From positions 496,001 to 560,000 of the forward strand of contig JAHCBC010000002.1 in assembly GCA_019634595.1 (NCBI GenBank): a stretch of DNA of 64,000 nucleotides, in the 5' to 3' direction. Both the position numbers and the translations under genes were made by a program. This document shows positions 1 through 8,077 of this stretch, one piece after another (within the stretch, counting starts at the first letter, position 1; every line of letters begins with the position of its first letter). This DNA is from Akkermansiaceae bacterium (GTDB lineage Bacteria > Verrucomicrobiota > Verrucomicrobiia > Verrucomicrobiales > Akkermansiaceae). The notes beneath the pieces were generated by a model that was given only the letters and a program-made list of their open reading frames with translations, ran no database searches and had not been told where the DNA came from.

Positions 1-2668
1 CCTTGGAATAGGCGGAAATGGCTTCGTCCAACTTCCCGGTTTCCCGGAGGGAGCGGGCCAGGCACAGATTCACTTCCGGCGCGAATTTCGTGAAGTGGAG
101 CTTCGCGTCATTGTAAAGGTGGGCGTTCTCCACCGCGGCGGCATGGTCGCCTTTCGCCACCATGGTCTCCACCATCCGGAACAGTGCGTATTCCCGTTCC
201 GCACGGTTCTTCGACTGCCGGTGGATGGTTGTGAAATCGTCGATGGCCTTCTGCTTTTCCTCCGGTGAGGAGGAACGGGACCACGTGTCCCCGCGTCCGA
301 AGAGGGAGGGGAAACGGTAGGTCGGCTCATTGCGGGAAATCGCCTCCTCATAGAACGGCAGGGCCTCGCGCGGGGCGGAGGTGTTTTCCCGCAGGTGGTC
401 GGCAAGCTGGAGCAGGATGGGGGTGGGAAGCTGCTTCGGGGAGAGGGAGGATTTCAACTCCTGGAACAGCTTCATGATCCGGCCGTTGCACGCCTGCTGC
501 ACCGCCAGTTCCTTCGACTCGCTGCCCAGCCGCTCATAGGCGCTGATGACGGCCATCCGCAGCAGGGCGCGTGTCGCCTGGTCTTCCGGCGGGATGCCGG
601 GGAACTCCGCGAAGTGCTTCTCAAGCTGCTCCGGGGTGTGGCGGGTGAGATAGGCCTGCGCGTATTCCTTGATGGCATTCTCCAGCGCGTAGGCACGGTC
701 CGTTTTCGCCAGTTCACCGATGATGCCGGCCAGCCGTTCGAGCGCCTCGTTCTGGCGGTTGGCCGCGGTGAGTGGTTTCAACTGGGCGACCGCCATCTGC
801 GGGCGGAAGGTGGAGGCTTCAGCGAAGTCCTTCCAGTAGCGGTCCGCGTATGCGGCGGCTTCCTTCGGGGAGCGTTCCCCGAGCATGGAAACCAGTTCGA
901 AAAGCACCTCACCCGCCATCGGCCGGTTGTTCCGCTTCCCGGCGGCTTCCAGAGCCTTGAGGTAGGCCTTCTTTGCTTCCTCCGGCTGTCCCCTTGAGCG
1001 CTGGATGTTGCCTTCCAGGGCCAGTGCGGCCTCGGTGACCGCACTGTCGGGGAATGCTTTCCCTGCCACCGTGTCGGCCAGCGCTGCATCAAGCTCCCCG
1101 TTCGCGAAATGACAGGTCGCCCGGTCATGGAGGGCGAAGGGCATGAACGGATTCGTGCGCGGGTCCGGATACTTGGCGAGGAACGCGTCCAGCAGCGGCG
1201 TGGCCTCATCCCATTCCCTCAGCTTCGCCAGGTTCGCGGCGCGGAAATATTCCGCCGCCTGGGCGTTCGGACTGCCGGGGTATTTTGTGACATGCTCCTC
1301 CAGGGGTGTCTTCGCCTTGCCATACTGGCCCAGGTAGTGGAGCGAACCGCCGATGACATGGAGGCAGTGGTCATGCTCCGGAGTTCCCTCCTTCACCGTG
1401 CCGACGGTTGCGGAAGCGAGCTTCAGCGCGTCCTGGTACTTTCCACTCTGGAAAAGCGAGGAAAGCGTCAGTTGGCGGGCGATCGGCGCGCTGGCGGACG
1501 ACGGGAATTCCTGGATGAACCGGGAGGTGCTTTCCGCCGTCGTCTCCATCGGCTCTCCCAGCGCGATGCCCAGGCGGATCAGGTTGAAGAGGTAGTCCTC
1601 CCTCCGGGCGGCGTCGGGAAAGTAGGAGACGAGCTGCCCGTAGGCGGCATGCGCACCGCGCAGGTTGCCGGCCTTTTCATGGATCATGGCCGCGGCCGCC
1701 AGCTTGACGATCTCGGCGGCACCGGCACCCCGGTAGTCCGCCTCCGTGGCGGCGAGCCGTGTTTCAAGTGATTTCCTGGTGATGAGTTCGTTGCCCTCGC
1801 TCATTTCCGCCAGCGGACCCAGCGACGCAATGCGGGCCCGCAGGTCATCCACCACGGACTCGCTCGACGGGACCAGCTGGTAGATTGCCAGCGCCGCCGC
1901 GGGCATCTCCGCCGCGAACACATCCGCGCCCAGTTTCATGTAGATGCTGGAAAACGTGCCCATCTCATACGGCTCGAAGGTGATGCCGCCACGGTTCTTG
2001 CCGATGAAGTCCAGCAGCGCCCGTTCGTTCTTCGTGGTGATGGCCGCCCCGACCAGCGCCTCGAAACCGGCGACGATCCCCGTATCCGGCGTCGGGAACT
2101 GCTCCTTGTTGCTGATGGCGATCTCCAGGTTCAGGTTTCCCGCCGGGATGCGGCCGAGCTTGTAGCTGCAGATGGCCACGTTGACGTAGAGCGCGCCCGC
2201 CGGATAGGTGTCCGTCACCTTGTCCCGTTCCTCCAGGAACTTGCGGAACTGGTTGACCGCCGTCTCCCACTGGCCCGCGCCCATGGCGGCCTCACCCCAT
2301 TTGAGCAGCGCGCGTTTCTGGAAGACGTTGGCGTTTCCGTTCGACTGGCCGGGAGGGTTGGGAAAGTCGCGGTAGCAGGTCTCGAAGGATTTCGCGGCCT
2401 CCGCCCATTTGCGGAGCTTCAGCTCACAGAGCCCCTTGCGGAACCAGATCACGCCGAACTGCGGGCCGATGGTCCGCAACGGCTCCGCTTGGCCGAAGCG
2501 GGCGATGATCTGGTCGAGTGTCGCCAGCGCCTCCGGCCATTTGTCCGCGTTCATCTCCGCCATCGAGCGGTCCGCAAGCGCCGGGAATCCTTCCTCCTGG
2601 GCGCAGCCGGCCTGCGTCGCCACAATGGCAACGGGAATCGCCGTCAGCAGATGGAGGTGGGCCTTCAT
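1..2668 (-). CDS. Secreted tetratricopeptide-repeat protein, 3' end cut by window edge
   Basis: About 889 codons are open from an ATG at the right end to the left window edge, with no in-frame stop, so the C-terminus is missing. The N-terminus (MKAHLHLLTAIPVAIVATQ) looks like a Sec signal peptide with possible cleavage near GCA-QE; the residues before the Cys do not fit a good lipobox. The rest is helical and rich in A/L/Y at TPR spacing (for example WAEAAKSFETCYRDFP and WEEAVNQF-like units), which fits many tandem TPR units and a periplasmic or envelope scaffold. No catalytic motif was seen. It is divergent from the next gene across about 115 bases. The partner or process it serves cannot be told from sequence. 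Confidence 0.8.
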   Translation of the reverse strand, partial: MKAHLHLLTAIPVAIVATQAGCAQEEGFPALADRSMAEMNADKWPEALATLDQIIARFGQAEPLRTIGPQFGVIWFRKGLCELKLRKWAEAAKSFETCYRDFPNPPGQSNGNANVFQKRALLKWGEAAMGAGQWETAVNQFRKFLEERDKVTDTYPAGALYVNVAICSYKLGRIPAGNLNLEIAISNKEQFPTPDTGIVAGFEALVGAAITTKNERALLDFIGKNRGGITFEPYEMGTFSSIYMKLGADVFAAEMPAAALAIYQLVPSSESVVDDLRARIASLGPLAEMSEGNELITRKSLETRLAATEADYRGAGAAEIVKLAAAAMIHEKAGNLRGAHAAYGQLVSYFPDAARREDYLFNLIRLGIALGEPMETTAESTSRFIQEFPSSASAPIARQLTLSSLFQSGKYQDALKLASATVGTVKEGTPEHDHCLHVIGGSLHYLGQYGKAKTPLEEHVTKYPGSPNAQAAEYFRAANLAKLREWDEATPLLDAFLAKYPDPRTNPFMPFALHDRATCHFANGELDAALADTVAGKAFPDSAVTEAALALEGNIQRSRGQPEEAKKAYLKALEAAGKRNNRPMAGEVLFELVSMLGERSPKEAAAYADRYWKDFAEASTFRPQMAVAQLKPLTAANRQNEALERLAGIIGELAKTDRAYALENAIKEYAQAYLTRHTPEQLEKHFAEFPGIPPEDQATRALLRMAVISAYERLGSESKELAVQQACNGRIMKLFQELKSSLSPKQLPTPILLQLADHLRENTSAPREALPFYEEAISRNEPTYRFPSLFGRGDTWSRSSSPEEKQKAIDDFTTIHRQSKNRAEREYALFRMVETMVAKGDHAAAVENAHLYNDAKLHFTKFAPEVNLCLARSLRETGKLDEAISAYSK

Positions 2669-2747
2669 GTGAGCCGACCCCACAAAAACCTCCCCGGGGT
2701 GGACCCGCAAGGTTGTAACGGGCGTGGGCGAGGAATTTCGTCTTCCC

Positions 2748-2776
2748 TTGCATTCACCCCCGGCAGGCTTTAGCAC
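2748..2776 (+). promoter_or_regulatory. Candidate sigma-70-type promoter for the membrane protein gene
   Basis: TTGCAT at 2748-2753 and TAGCAC at 2771-2776 are separated by 17 bases, the ideal spacing. Transcription would start at about 2783, next to the GTG proposed as the start codon, so the mRNA could be leaderless. This is pattern matching only. Confidence 0.35.
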
Positions 2777-2783
2777 CGGGCCA

Positions 2784-3419
2784 GTGGCAGGTGCGAAACT
2801 GATCAACCCCGGGAAGCCGTCCTGGAAGAAGACGCTGGTCCGGGCGATGATGATCTGCGCCGGGTCCGTGGCCATCCTGCTGCCCGCCTGGCTGCCGGGG
2901 CGCAGCGGGGCACCCATCGAGCGGGGCACGGTGGAGTTCCTGCAGGCTTCCCTGCTGGCGGCCGCCGCAGCCGTCATGCTGGGTGCGCTCGCCCACGCCG
3001 GACCGTTCCGGCCGGTCTGCCGGGTGCTCGCCTTCGGTCTGCTCGCCGCCGTGGTGGGGGAGCTGGAGGATTTCATTTCAGGCATCCTCGGCTGGCCGTT
3101 TCCGGAGGCATGGATCATCGGCGTGATCCTGCTCGCAGCCCTGATCACGGCCATGAAGCACCGCAAGGCGATGATGCTCTTTTTCGGCACGCTGGGCTAT
3201 CATGCGGCGTCCGGCCTCATCGGCTCCGCACTGCTCATCCTCTACGTGTTCAACCGCGTGGTCGGCAGCAAGCGGTTCTGGCAAGCGTCGCTCGGGGATG
3301 CGTTCGACCCGAACATCCCCGTGATCTGCAAGAGCTACCTGGAGCTGCTGGCCTGCTATCTCATCTTCATCGGCTCCATCGGCTATGCGGTGACCCTGGC
3401 GCGCAGGCCCCCGCTATGA
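2784..3419 (+). CDS. Polytopic inner-membrane protein of unknown function
   Basis: About 211 residues with five to six hydrophobic segments: AMMICAGSVAILLPAWL, LLAAAAAVMLGALAHAG, VLAFGLLAAVVGELEDF, WIIGVILLAALITAM, YHAASGLIGSALLILYVF and YLELLACYLIFIGSIGYAV. Acidic and aromatic residues between segments (GELEDFISGILGWPFPEAW) may form a conserved loop. The frame is open upstream to a GTG at 2724. The GTG at 2784 is preferred because a promoter-like element lies between the two; ATGs at 2847/2850 are other options. It is convergent with the YrbL-like kinase gene and overlaps it by 6 bases. I do not recognise the family. Its place beside surface-glycan genes suggests an envelope role, but nothing more specific. 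Confidence 0.6.
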   Translation: MAGAKLINPGKPSWKKTLVRAMMICAGSVAILLPAWLPGRSGAPIERGTVEFLQASLLAAAAAVMLGALAHAGPFRPVCRVLAFGLLAAVVGELEDFISGILGWPFPEAWIIGVILLAALITAMKHRKAMMLFFGTLGYHAASGLIGSALLILYVFNRVVGSKRFWQASLGDAFDPNIPVICKSYLELLACYLIFIGSIGYAVTLARRPPL

Positions 3420-4067
3420 CGCTCCGGCGATCCTCCGCAAGTTGCGGTCGATGCGGGCATACATCCGTTTCACCCGGCCCCGTTTGCTGAACCGGTTGAA
3501 TGCCCGGCTCAGGGTCTTGAACGGAAGGATGGTCGAAAGGCCCAGCCCGTCGATCAGCACGAAGTGGTCCCCATGCCGTTCGTCGTGGCCATAGACGATG
3601 TTGTGGAGGTTGAAGTCGGCGACGATGAGGTCGCTGTCCACCACGGCGGTGACGAAGGTTTCCAGATCTTCCTTCACCTTGGCATTGAGGCCGCCTCGCA
3701 CGACGATCTGGCCCAGGGTGGGAGCGGGATTGCCGTCCCGGTCGAGCACCGCCCGGACCACCATGCCGAGGCCGTAGTCGGTCTCCACGTAGCCGAGGAT
3801 CTTCTGCGCGAAGGGCGGTGCGTCACCTCCACCCGCACACCCGGCGATGTATTCCTCCGTCTCACGGATGAAGGAGATGTATTGCCCGAACCGGCGGCGC
3901 TTCTTGTACCACGGCGCACCGGAACCCCAGCGCTCGTCGAGGATGTCCGGCCGGATGACCTTGACCAGCAGGGCCGGATCCCGCGGATGGCGGAAGACGA
4001 GGCGCATCCTGCCCTGGGCGAGCGGGGTTTCACCCTTGAGTTCCAGAAGTTCCGCCGGAGAGGTCAT
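3414..4067 (-). CDS. YrbL-family kinase-like protein
   Basis: 217 residues, close to the usual YrbL length (about 210). The YrbL family has a protein-kinase-like fold, is named for a PhoP-regulated E. coli gene and is often found near LPS genes. Visible features are an early RLVFRHPRDPALLVKVIRP segment (beta strands with the ATP-site Lys), a catalytic-loop-like VADFNLHNIVYG (D and N positions) and the DFG-like LIDGLG. The ATG overlaps the stop of the upstream WaaP-like kinase gene as ATGA, so the two are translationally coupled. A second family member lies at 9.7 kb. Likely role: phosphorylation of a glycan or lipid A core sugar. The substrate is unknown. Confidence 0.75.
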   Translation of the reverse strand: MTSPAELLELKGETPLAQGRMRLVFRHPRDPALLVKVIRPDILDERWGSGAPWYKKRRRFGQYISFIRETEEYIAGCAGGGDAPPFAQKILGYVETDYGLGMVVRAVLDRDGNPAPTLGQIVVRGGLNAKVKEDLETFVTAVVDSDLIVADFNLHNIVYGHDERHGDHFVLIDGLGLSTILPFKTLSRAFNRFSKRGRVKRMYARIDRNLRRIAGAS

Positions 4068-4810
4068 GCGTCGTCGAACACGTTGCGGAACGCCGCCGCC
4101 AGATGGGGCGTGTCATTCCAGTTTTTCATGAATCTGCGGCGGTCGCGGTCCCACAGTTGCTTCCATTCTTTCTCCGGTAGCAGGAAAGCGGTGGCGTCCA
4201 GGTCGATGAACGAGATGCGCCCGTCCGGCGTGACGATGATGTTGTTCTCCTTCAGGTCACCGTGGACCGCGCGGTGTCCCGCCATGATGGAGAAGGCTCC
4301 GCGCAGGGATCCGGCGACCCGGTGGAGGAGGGGATCATCCGCCGCCAGCCCGGCGGCGAACTCCGCCAGCGGAACACCGGCGGCGTGGCGGGTGGCCAAA
4401 AACGACCGGGAAAGCCAGAGTCCGCCGAGGGATTTCCATTCCGCGACCATCAATGGGGCCGGAGTGGGGATGCCGAGGAAACCGAAGGCCAACCCCGCGA
4501 CCCAACTGCGGTGGCAGCGGGAGCCGAGCATGCCGTAGGTCAGGTGCTTCATGATGCTGGCAGGCTCGTAATACTTCAGCACCACCGGCTCTCCGCCGAT
4601 GGGATAGGAACCGACGATGGCGCGGCTGCCGAACTTCAGGATTGTCATCCCGGCGGGGACACGGGAGGCGGCGTCTTCCAATTTCCCGGGCACTTCACCG
4701 GGAAAGATGGCGGAGTTCACCGCTGCCGTCGCCTTCCCCAGCGGGAGGGGTCTGGCGGAGGGGAGTTCCTTGAGAAAGGCGGCGAGGTCCGCCCGGGCCG
4801 CATCACCCAC
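4064..4810 (-). CDS. Lipopolysaccharide kinase, WaaP/InaA-like
   Basis: About 248 residues of the Kdo/WaaP small-kinase family, which phosphorylates core sugars of LPS at the cytoplasmic face. The ATP-site Lys is in PVVLKYYEP, the catalytic loop is HGDLKENNIIV, and the metal-binding Asp is in SFIDLDATAF. The frame extends upstream to an ATG at 4855, but the GTG at 4810 is chosen because it has GGAGG seven bases upstream and only an 8-base overlap with the preceding glycosyltransferase. It sits in a coupled run epimerase - GT4 - this kinase - YrbL-like kinase, which supports a role in LPS core modification. Confidence 0.82.
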   Translation of the reverse strand: MGDAARADLAAFLKELPSARPLPLGKATAAVNSAIFPGEVPGKLEDAASRVPAGMTILKFGSRAIVGSYPIGGEPVVLKYYEPASIMKHLTYGMLGSRCHRSWVAGLAFGFLGIPTPAPLMVAEWKSLGGLWLSRSFLATRHAAGVPLAEFAAGLAADDPLLHRVAGSLRGAFSIMAGHRAVHGDLKENNIIVTPDGRISFIDLDATAFLLPEKEWKQLWDRDRRRFMKNWNDTPHLAAAFRNVFDDA

Positions 4811-5927
4811 GCGTGGCCTCCTTCCTTTGGAGGAGTTCCGCCACCTTGCCGGCATTCGCTTCCGTGGTGTAGTTCAGCGCGGTTTCCCTGGCGGCCTTCC
4901 GCATCGCATCCCGGAGCTGCGGGTTCAGCCCGCAGAAGGCGGCCACCTTCGCGGCGATGGACTCCGCGCGCGGGGTGGGTTCCCCGGAGATCACATAGCC
5001 GTCGATTCCGTCCGTGATGACTTCGGACGAACCGTTCGTCGTGGTCGTCAGGGCGGGCAGGCCGCAGGCCAGCGCCTCCAGACACACGTTGGCGAAGGGG
5101 TCGTAGAAGGTGGGGAAAACGAAAAGGTCGGCCTCCTGATAGGCCTTGTGGATCTCCTTGGACGGCCCTTCGAAAGTGACGAGATCCGCGACGCCCAGAC
5201 GTGCGGCGAGCCTCCGGTAAGGCTCCGGATTGTCCCTGCCGATGATCCGCAGCATGCATGGACGGGAGCGTTGTTTCAGCAGCGCGAGCGCCTCGATGAG
5301 CGTCCGCAGTCCCTTGCGCTGGAAATCCTGGCCGACGAAAAGGAGGCGCACTTCCCTGGATGAGGTGAGGCGCGTCCCGTCCGGCCGGAATTTCTCCAGA
5401 TCCACGCCGTTGTAGATCACGTGGATGCGGTCCTCCGGGTAGTCGTAGTGCTCGCGGATGATGGTTTTCGAAAGCCGCGAGTTGGTGATGATCATCCGGG
5501 TGTTCGCCGGATCGAGGATGGCGCTCTCCAGCTCCAGGATGGCGCGGTGGCGGGGGTTCAGCGTCTGCAGGAAACGGTGGAGTTTCCCCGGGTAGCGGAT
5601 CTTCATCCAGTAACGGTGGAGCGGGTCCGACACGCGGAACGCATCCGATGGGAAGGACCGCGAGAGGGCGAGGACGGCGTCCACTTCCAGCCCGGCCAGC
5701 GCCTTCTGGCTGTTCGCGTTGAAGGACCGGTTGCGGTTCCAGGAGGTGGACCGGTCCACCCCGATGGGGATGTGGACGAGGGCCGGATGGATGTCCGGGT
5801 CGAACTTCTCCGCGAGCACCCACACCTCATGTCCCATTTCCGCGAGCGAGCGGCAGAGATTGGCGGCATAACGCTCCGCACCGCCCTTGCGGTAGGAACA
5901 TTCGGAGCGGATGACGGCGATCTTCAT
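4803..5927 (-). CDS. Glycosyltransferase family 4 (GT-B fold), LPS-core type
   Basis: About 374 residues. The N-terminal half has the MKIAVIR...KGGAERYAANL motif, typical of WaaG-like enzymes that start with a Gly-rich acceptor-side loop. The C-terminal half has LLFVGQDFQRKGL and then FVFPTFYDPFANVCLEALACGLPALTT, the donor-site E-x7-E region. These enzymes transfer a sugar from a nucleotide donor to a growing lipid-linked or core oligosaccharide. The ATG used overlaps the upstream epimerase stop (ATGA); the open frame reaches 27 bases further, which is unlikely to be used. The downstream kinase overlaps its end. Sugar specificity cannot be read from sequence. Confidence 0.88.
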   Translation of the reverse strand: MKIAVIRSECSYRKGGAERYAANLCRSLAEMGHEVWVLAEKFDPDIHPALVHIPIGVDRSTSWNRNRSFNANSQKALAGLEVDAVLALSRSFPSDAFRVSDPLHRYWMKIRYPGKLHRFLQTLNPRHRAILELESAILDPANTRMIITNSRLSKTIIREHYDYPEDRIHVIYNGVDLEKFRPDGTRLTSSREVRLLFVGQDFQRKGLRTLIEALALLKQRSRPCMLRIIGRDNPEPYRRLAARLGVADLVTFEGPSKEIHKAYQEADLFVFPTFYDPFANVCLEALACGLPALTTTTNGSSEVITDGIDGYVISGEPTPRAESIAAKVAAFCGLNPQLRDAMRKAARETALNYTTEANAGKVAELLQRKEATRG

Positions 5928-6895
5928 TTCAGGTCCGTGGAAGCCTCCTGCCACGCAGCGTATTTGCGGATTCCTTCGCGGATGGGGGTCCGGGGTTCGT
6001 AGCCCAGCACGCGGTGTGCCTTGGACACATCCGCGTAGGTTTTCGGCACGTCGCCCTGCTGGTCCGGAAGCTGGCGGATGGTCGCCTTCTTGCCGACGGC
6101 ATCCTCCACCAGGGAAATGAGTTCCGCGAGGGTGGTGGTGGCGGAACCGCCCAGGTTGAAGATCTCGAACGCGGACACCTCAGTGTAGGCGGCGGCGGCG
6201 AGGATGCCCTCCACGATGTCCTCGACGTAGGTGTAGTCCCGTGCGGTGCTGCCGTCCCCGTATTGGTCGATGGGCTGTCCGTCCCGGATGCAGCGGGTGA
6301 ACTTGGAGATCGCCAGGTCCGGGCGCTGGCGCGGACCATAGACGGTGAAGAACCGCAGGCAGGCGCAGTGGATGCCGAAGAGGTGGGAGTAGTTCGAGCA
6401 GATCTGCTCGCCCGCGATCTTGGTCGCGGCGTAGGGGGAGATGGTCCGGACGATGGGGTCCGTCTCGGAAAACGGAACCTTCTCGTTGATGCCATAGACC
6501 GAGGAGGAGGAGGCGAAGATGAACCGCTTCACCCCGTGATGGCGGCATGCGTCCAGCAGGTTGAAGGTGCCGTCGATGTTGGTGGTGAAATAAAGCTTCG
6601 GGTCGGAAATGGATGGCCGGACACCCGCCCGTGCCGCGAGGTGGATGACCGCGTCGAAACGGTGGGTGGAGAACATTTCCCCGACCAGGTCCGCATCCCG
6701 GATGTCTCCGCGGACGAGCGTGATCCTATCCCTGATGGCGGCGATGTTGCCCTCCTTGATCGCAGGATCGTAGAAGTCATTGAAATCGTCGATGACCACC
6801 ACCTCGATCCCGCGGGCGAGCAGGGCCTCGCTGACGTGGGAGCCGATGAATCCGGCTCCGCCGGTGACGAGGACTTTGTGGAAGGGCAGCTTCAT
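5924..6895 (-). CDS. Extended SDR NAD-dependent nucleotide-sugar epimerase/dehydratase
   Basis: 323 residues. The Rossmann motif is VLVTGGAGFIGSHV near residue 8, the catalytic Ser region is FASSSSVYG, and the YxxxK motif is YAATK near residue 150. RFFTVYGPRQRPDLA and the DYTYVEDIVEGI block match the UDP-glucuronate/UDP-galactose 4-epimerase branch of the family. It probably makes a uronic acid or hexose donor for the glycosyltransferase directly downstream, with which it overlaps by ATGA. A 42-base gap separates it from the SGNH-like gene upstream, so all genes from 9.5 kb down to 3.4 kb may form one operon. The exact substrate is not decidable here. Confidence 0.85.
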   Translation of the reverse strand: MKLPFHKVLVTGGAGFIGSHVSEALLARGIEVVVIDDFNDFYDPAIKEGNIAAIRDRITLVRGDIRDADLVGEMFSTHRFDAVIHLAARAGVRPSISDPKLYFTTNIDGTFNLLDACRHHGVKRFIFASSSSVYGINEKVPFSETDPIVRTISPYAATKIAGEQICSNYSHLFGIHCACLRFFTVYGPRQRPDLAISKFTRCIRDGQPIDQYGDGSTARDYTYVEDIVEGILAAAAYTEVSAFEIFNLGGSATTTLAELISLVEDAVGKKATIRQLPDQQGDVPKTYADVSKAHRVLGYEPRTPIREGIRKYAAWQEASTDLK

Positions 6896-6937
6896 GCGTT
6901 CGCGGGACCCGGATGATGATCCGGGTGCCTGCCCGGG

Positions 6938-8077
6938 TCAAGGGACCAGAACGAGGGGGTCGGTGGAGGCGGACAGCAACGACCGGATGCTTTCGGTGTC
7001 GATGATTTCCGCTGCCCGTGGATCCGTCCCGGCCATCCGCAGCAGCATGTGGCCCGCCACCCGTTCCGATGAATGGAAGCCATCGATGAACTGCTCGTCG
7101 GTGGCTCCCTCCACGTTGGTGAAATCATGGAGCTGGAAGCCGTGGCGGGTGAAAATTCCGGAAAGGCGGGCCGCCAAGCCATCCATATATCCGTAGCGGG
7201 TGGGGGTTTCACGCATTTCCGCCACGACCGACGGGGCGTAGGCAGGCAGATAGCCGATCACCCGGATCTTCCGGGAGGCGCACCACGCCAGCAGCCTCTC
7301 CACCTCCTCGACGGATTCGGTTTTGATGGAATCCCCGTGGATGAAGCTGTCATCGGATTCCTCGATGCGTTCGAAGGTATCCGCGAGCCGGGCGTCGGTG
7401 GATCTCCCGGACGGAGGCACATCGATGACCGCCCCATAGCGGTAGGAACCGTCCTTGCGGAAGCCGCTGGCCTGCATCATGGCCGCCATCCCGATGCCGG
7501 GGGCGGCATCGTCCCCACGCAGGTGGATTTTTCCGCGTGTCAGGTCCTTCAGGACGGACGGCCAGACCCGCGCCAGCCGACCCCAGCGGTCTTCCCCATC
7601 GGTGAACTTTGCTTCGGCGATTTCCGGTGTGATGAGATCGGATTCGTAGTCGGAGCAACTGGAGTTGAAGTCGTATTGGTCCAGCGCCAGGAGGAGGTGC
7701 TTGGGCAGTGTATCCGGGGGCAGCCGTTCCAGCGCCTGGCGCGTGACCCAGACGTCATTGGAAAGCCGGCCTCCGTTGTAGAAGGAACGGCCGGGTTTGA
7801 AGAACTCACGCCGCATGTCCAGTGTGCGGGACGAGCCGACGACCAGAATCTCAGCTTTCTCCTGCCGGATGCGGGTGAACTTGTAGGGAGTATCCGGGCT
7901 GCTGTAGGCCACACCGAAGAGCATCTCCCCGGACGCACGGTCCTGGACCTCCACCGCATCGGTGAGATTGAACAATTCGCCAGCCGCCGCCGCAATGACC
8001 GAGGGGACGCCAACCGCCAGAACCGGCGGCAGAAGCAGGGAGCAGATCCAGAGGGTGTTGCGTTTTCCGGATTTCAT
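6938..8077 (-). CDS. SGNH/DltD-AlgJ-like acetylation partner of the MBOAT protein
   Basis: 379 residues with an N-terminal membrane anchor or signal (residues 8-33). Residues 77-85 (ILVVGSSRT) fit the GxS nucleophile block, with candidate Ser82 or Ser83, and residues 332-335 (DGFH) fit the D-x-x-H block of SGNH hydrolases. Such extracytoplasmic proteins work with MBOAT acyltransferases to move an acyl group onto an exported glycan (AlgJ/AlgX, DltD). The ATG shares one base with the MBOAT stop (TGATG), so coupling is tight. The frame extends 86 codons upstream inside the MBOAT gene, but that part does not look like this protein. Overall similarity to named members is low. Confidence 0.72.
   Translation of the reverse strand: MKSGKRNTLWICSLLLPPVLAVGVPSVIAAAAGELFNLTDAVEVQDRASGEMLFGVAYSSPDTPYKFTRIRQEKAEILVVGSSRTLDMRREFFKPGRSFYNGGRLSNDVWVTRQALERLPPDTLPKHLLLALDQYDFNSSCSDYESDLITPEIAEAKFTDGEDRWGRLARVWPSVLKDLTRGKIHLRGDDAAPGIGMAAMMQASGFRKDGSYRYGAVIDVPPSGRSTDARLADTFERIEESDDSFIHGDSIKTESVEEVERLLAWCASRKIRVIGYLPAYAPSVVAEMRETPTRYGYMDGLAARLSGIFTRHGFQLHDFTNVEGATDEQFIDGFHSSERVAGHMLLRMAGTDPRAAEIIDTESIRSLLSASTDPLVLVP

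Noticed and set aside
1..2668. Lipoprotein signal at the TPR protein N-terminus
   Set aside because: The Cys is preceded by Q-A-G instead of an L/V/I at the -3 position, so a normal lipobox is not met; Sec cleavage is more likely.
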